A DNA stretch of 64,000 nucleotides, taken from Alviniconcha marisindica (lineage: Eukaryota; Mollusca; Gastropoda; Provannidae). The position numbers and the translations under genes are program-made. The stretch lies in the NCBI GenBank assembly GCA_018857735.1, contig JABMCL010001459.1, positions 205,001-269,000 of the forward strand, given 5' to 3'. The notes under the pieces were generated by a model. It saw nothing but the letters and a program-made list of their open reading frames with translations. It made no database searches and was not told the DNA's origin. Numbering within the stretch: the stretch's first letter is position 1; each line of letters opens with the position of its first letter. Positions 58,701 through 61,700 of this stretch are shown here, piece by piece.

Positions 58701-61700
58701 TAAGGGGGCTACACTGGCAATAAAGGGTCATCACCCTGTGGTAGAAAGGGGGCTACACTGGCAGTAAAAGGTCAGCACCCTGTAATAAAAAGAGGGCTAC
58801 ATTGGCAGTAAAGGGTCAGCACCACTGTGGTAGTCACCAACAATCAAGGGTCAGCACCCCAGTGGTAGTCACAGACAATCAAGGGTCAGCACCCCTGTGG
58901 TAGTCACTGGCCATCAAGGGTCAGCACCCCGGTGGCAGTCACTGGCCATCAAGGGTCAGCACCCCTGTGGCAGTCACTGGCAGGTCAAGGGTCAGCACCC
59001 CTGCAGTAGCCACAGCAGTCAAGGGTCAGCACCCCTGCAGTAGTCACTGGCAGTCAAGGGTCTGCACCCTGCAGTAGTCACTGGCAGTCAAGGGTAAGCA
59101 CCCCTGCAGTAGTCACTGGCAGTCAAGGGTCTGCACCCCACTGGTAGTCACTGGCAGTCAAGGGTCTGCACCCCACTGGTAGTCAATGATCAGCACCCAT
59201 GTGGTGGTATAGGGAGCTGTATTGGCAGCCCTGGGCCAGCACCTCTTGTGGTGATACAAGGGGCTGTATTGGCAGCCCTGGGCCAAGACAGCTGTGGTGA
59301 TACAGGGGGCTGTATTGGCAGCCCTGGGTCAGCATCCCTGTGAGTGTGATGATATAACTTATAAGGGGCTGTTCTGGCAGCCCAGGGCCAGCACCCCAGT
59401 AGTGATATAGGGGGCTGTACTGGCAGCCCTAGCCCAGTACCCCTGTGCTGATACAAGGGGCTATATTGGCAGCCCACGCCCAGCACCCCTGTGGTGATAT
59501 AATTATAAGGGGCTGTTCTAGCAGCCCAGGCCCAGCACCCCTGTGGTGATACAAGGAGCTGTTCTAGCAGCCCAGGCCCAGCACCCCTGTGGTGATATAG
59601 GGGGCTGTATTGGCAGCCCGGGCTCAGCACCCCTGTGGTGATATACATCATTTAGGGGGCTGTATTGGCAGCCCAGGGCCAGCACCTCTGTGGTGATACA
59701 GGAGGCTGTATTGGCAGCCCAGGGCCAGCACCCCTGTGGTGACATAAGGGGGCTGTATTGGCAGTCAAGGGCCAGAATAGACTCACCTTTATGCCACCAT
59801 AATGTGACTGAAATAGAAATGCCAACAACTGGCTCCTTCTTCCCCCACCCCCTCCCCCCTATGGCACTATTCCCCTCCACTGTAGAGCACACTACTACTA
59901 CTCACCTCAAGGAGAAAGGCAATGTGGCTGGGGCCCATGACACTGTCTCGGATGCTGACATTGCGTATGGCAGCCATCGCTGGTGGCGAAGTAAAACCAT
60001 GGCGACTGATTCGATCAGACACCTCCCGCAGTCTGTGTGCAGAGTAAAACCACTTTTAAAATAATAATAAAAAATATTACTCTTGTAATTGTATGAATAT
60101 TTTATTCAATTATTGTCCAGGTTGGAGGGGTGCCATAGGGCAAGGCCCTGTAAACTACTTTTCAAATTTTTTCGAAACCTTAAATAGTTAAAAGCACTGG
60201 GGGCAGTCTTGCCAAGCTTCAGCTGAATGGTGGGCTTGGGGTAGGGCAGGGTGGTATGACAGCTGACGCTACTGACAGTTCACTTCAAGGTAGTACTGCC
60301 TACTGATTAATGATATGATCTGCATACTCTGTAAAGCCTGCTGCACTCCATCCCGTCTCTCAGAAGTTCCTCAGTGTTGCCTGTTAAACCTAAGGTCTGA
60401 CTGAGAATGGCCCTTTCATAAATTCAAGAAAGATCATTCAATTTAATCCAAAAACACTTTGTCCCACATGGGGCAGTTCCATTATTCAATGCTTCATCCT
60501 TCGGGGTGACAAATTGACTGGGGAGTAGGGTGTGCTTGTGGGACAGGGTGGGGGTAGAGAACTGTTGAAGCAAAAGGTGTGTGCATGTAGGGGGAAACAG
60601 GTTCCTGATCTCCTCCAGCCCAGACCAGTTCCATTCGCTTCTTTACATCCTTCTCCTCCATCATGTCCTCCTACTCCTAGTCCTGAACAGCTAAACCTGT
60701 AAAAAGCTGTATTATAAAAGTATATTATTCAGTTTATTGCATAATGTGATTCCAGTCACAGCGTGTCAATGGTCACATACATTGCACTTTCATAATATTA
60801 GTTGATGAACTCAGAGCAGACCCTACGAATGAGTATAATTCATTAATTGTACCAGACAAAATGAAATGCTTGAAAAACTTTGTGTGACAGCTTATTAAAT
60901 GCCATTTGTCACACATTTGGTCAAATTAAGCCAGTAAACTTCACCAAAATGGAATACTCTGGATAAGAATTTCATCAACCCAGAACAATTTAGATTTATT
61001 CATGTCGGTGGCTTGTCTAGCCTTTTGATTTTTGTGCATACATTATGCATCACAATCTACAAAATGTGTACATACTCAGCACTGTATTCAGAACTGCATA
61101 AAATATGCATAAACAATGCATGTGATGTGATGTGTTAATGTGATCCCTAAAATTTTCAGGAGACACTCCTGCCAGACAACTTGGGAAAGCACTACTGAGA
61201 ATGGCCAGTGATTGAGTAAGCAAAACAGAGCCACAGATCAAGCTTCTTGGATTTAACTTTAGGTATAGATGTGATATTCAAGAAAACAGCAAACGCCAAG
61301 ATCTCACAATGTACTCTGATGGCTAAGTCACTAAAAACAAGTCAGGGTGGAGCTTTGCTGTCAAGCAAGGTGCAGCCACCATCCATAAACTTGATGAAGA
61401 CAGCGCAGCCTATATGGTCTCAACCTCCAGCTTGACAACGGAGGTGGGAAGAGTCACCTATGCCCTCTGCTGGACTGCCTCAAACCACACATGCCATCAT
61501 CCTCAAAGATGCAGTGAACTTGCTCGCTACGAAAAGTAAAAAATGGAATAGGAGCCCAGACTGGAATGTGCCAATGGTCAGCATCCACCTTTATAAACTG
61601 TCGTTTGTTGATCTCCTGCCATGGACAAGCCAGAGACAGAGTGACAGGAAGTGACTGAGCAGATAGACTGGCAGGCAAAGCAACCATCACAAGTAGCTTG

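Noticed and set aside
59950..59975. Alternative UBR5 start at the MAAIRN methionine in exon 2
   Set aside because: Exon 1 at 63750 encodes the conserved [12 protein letters not shown] start and is preceded by in-frame stops.
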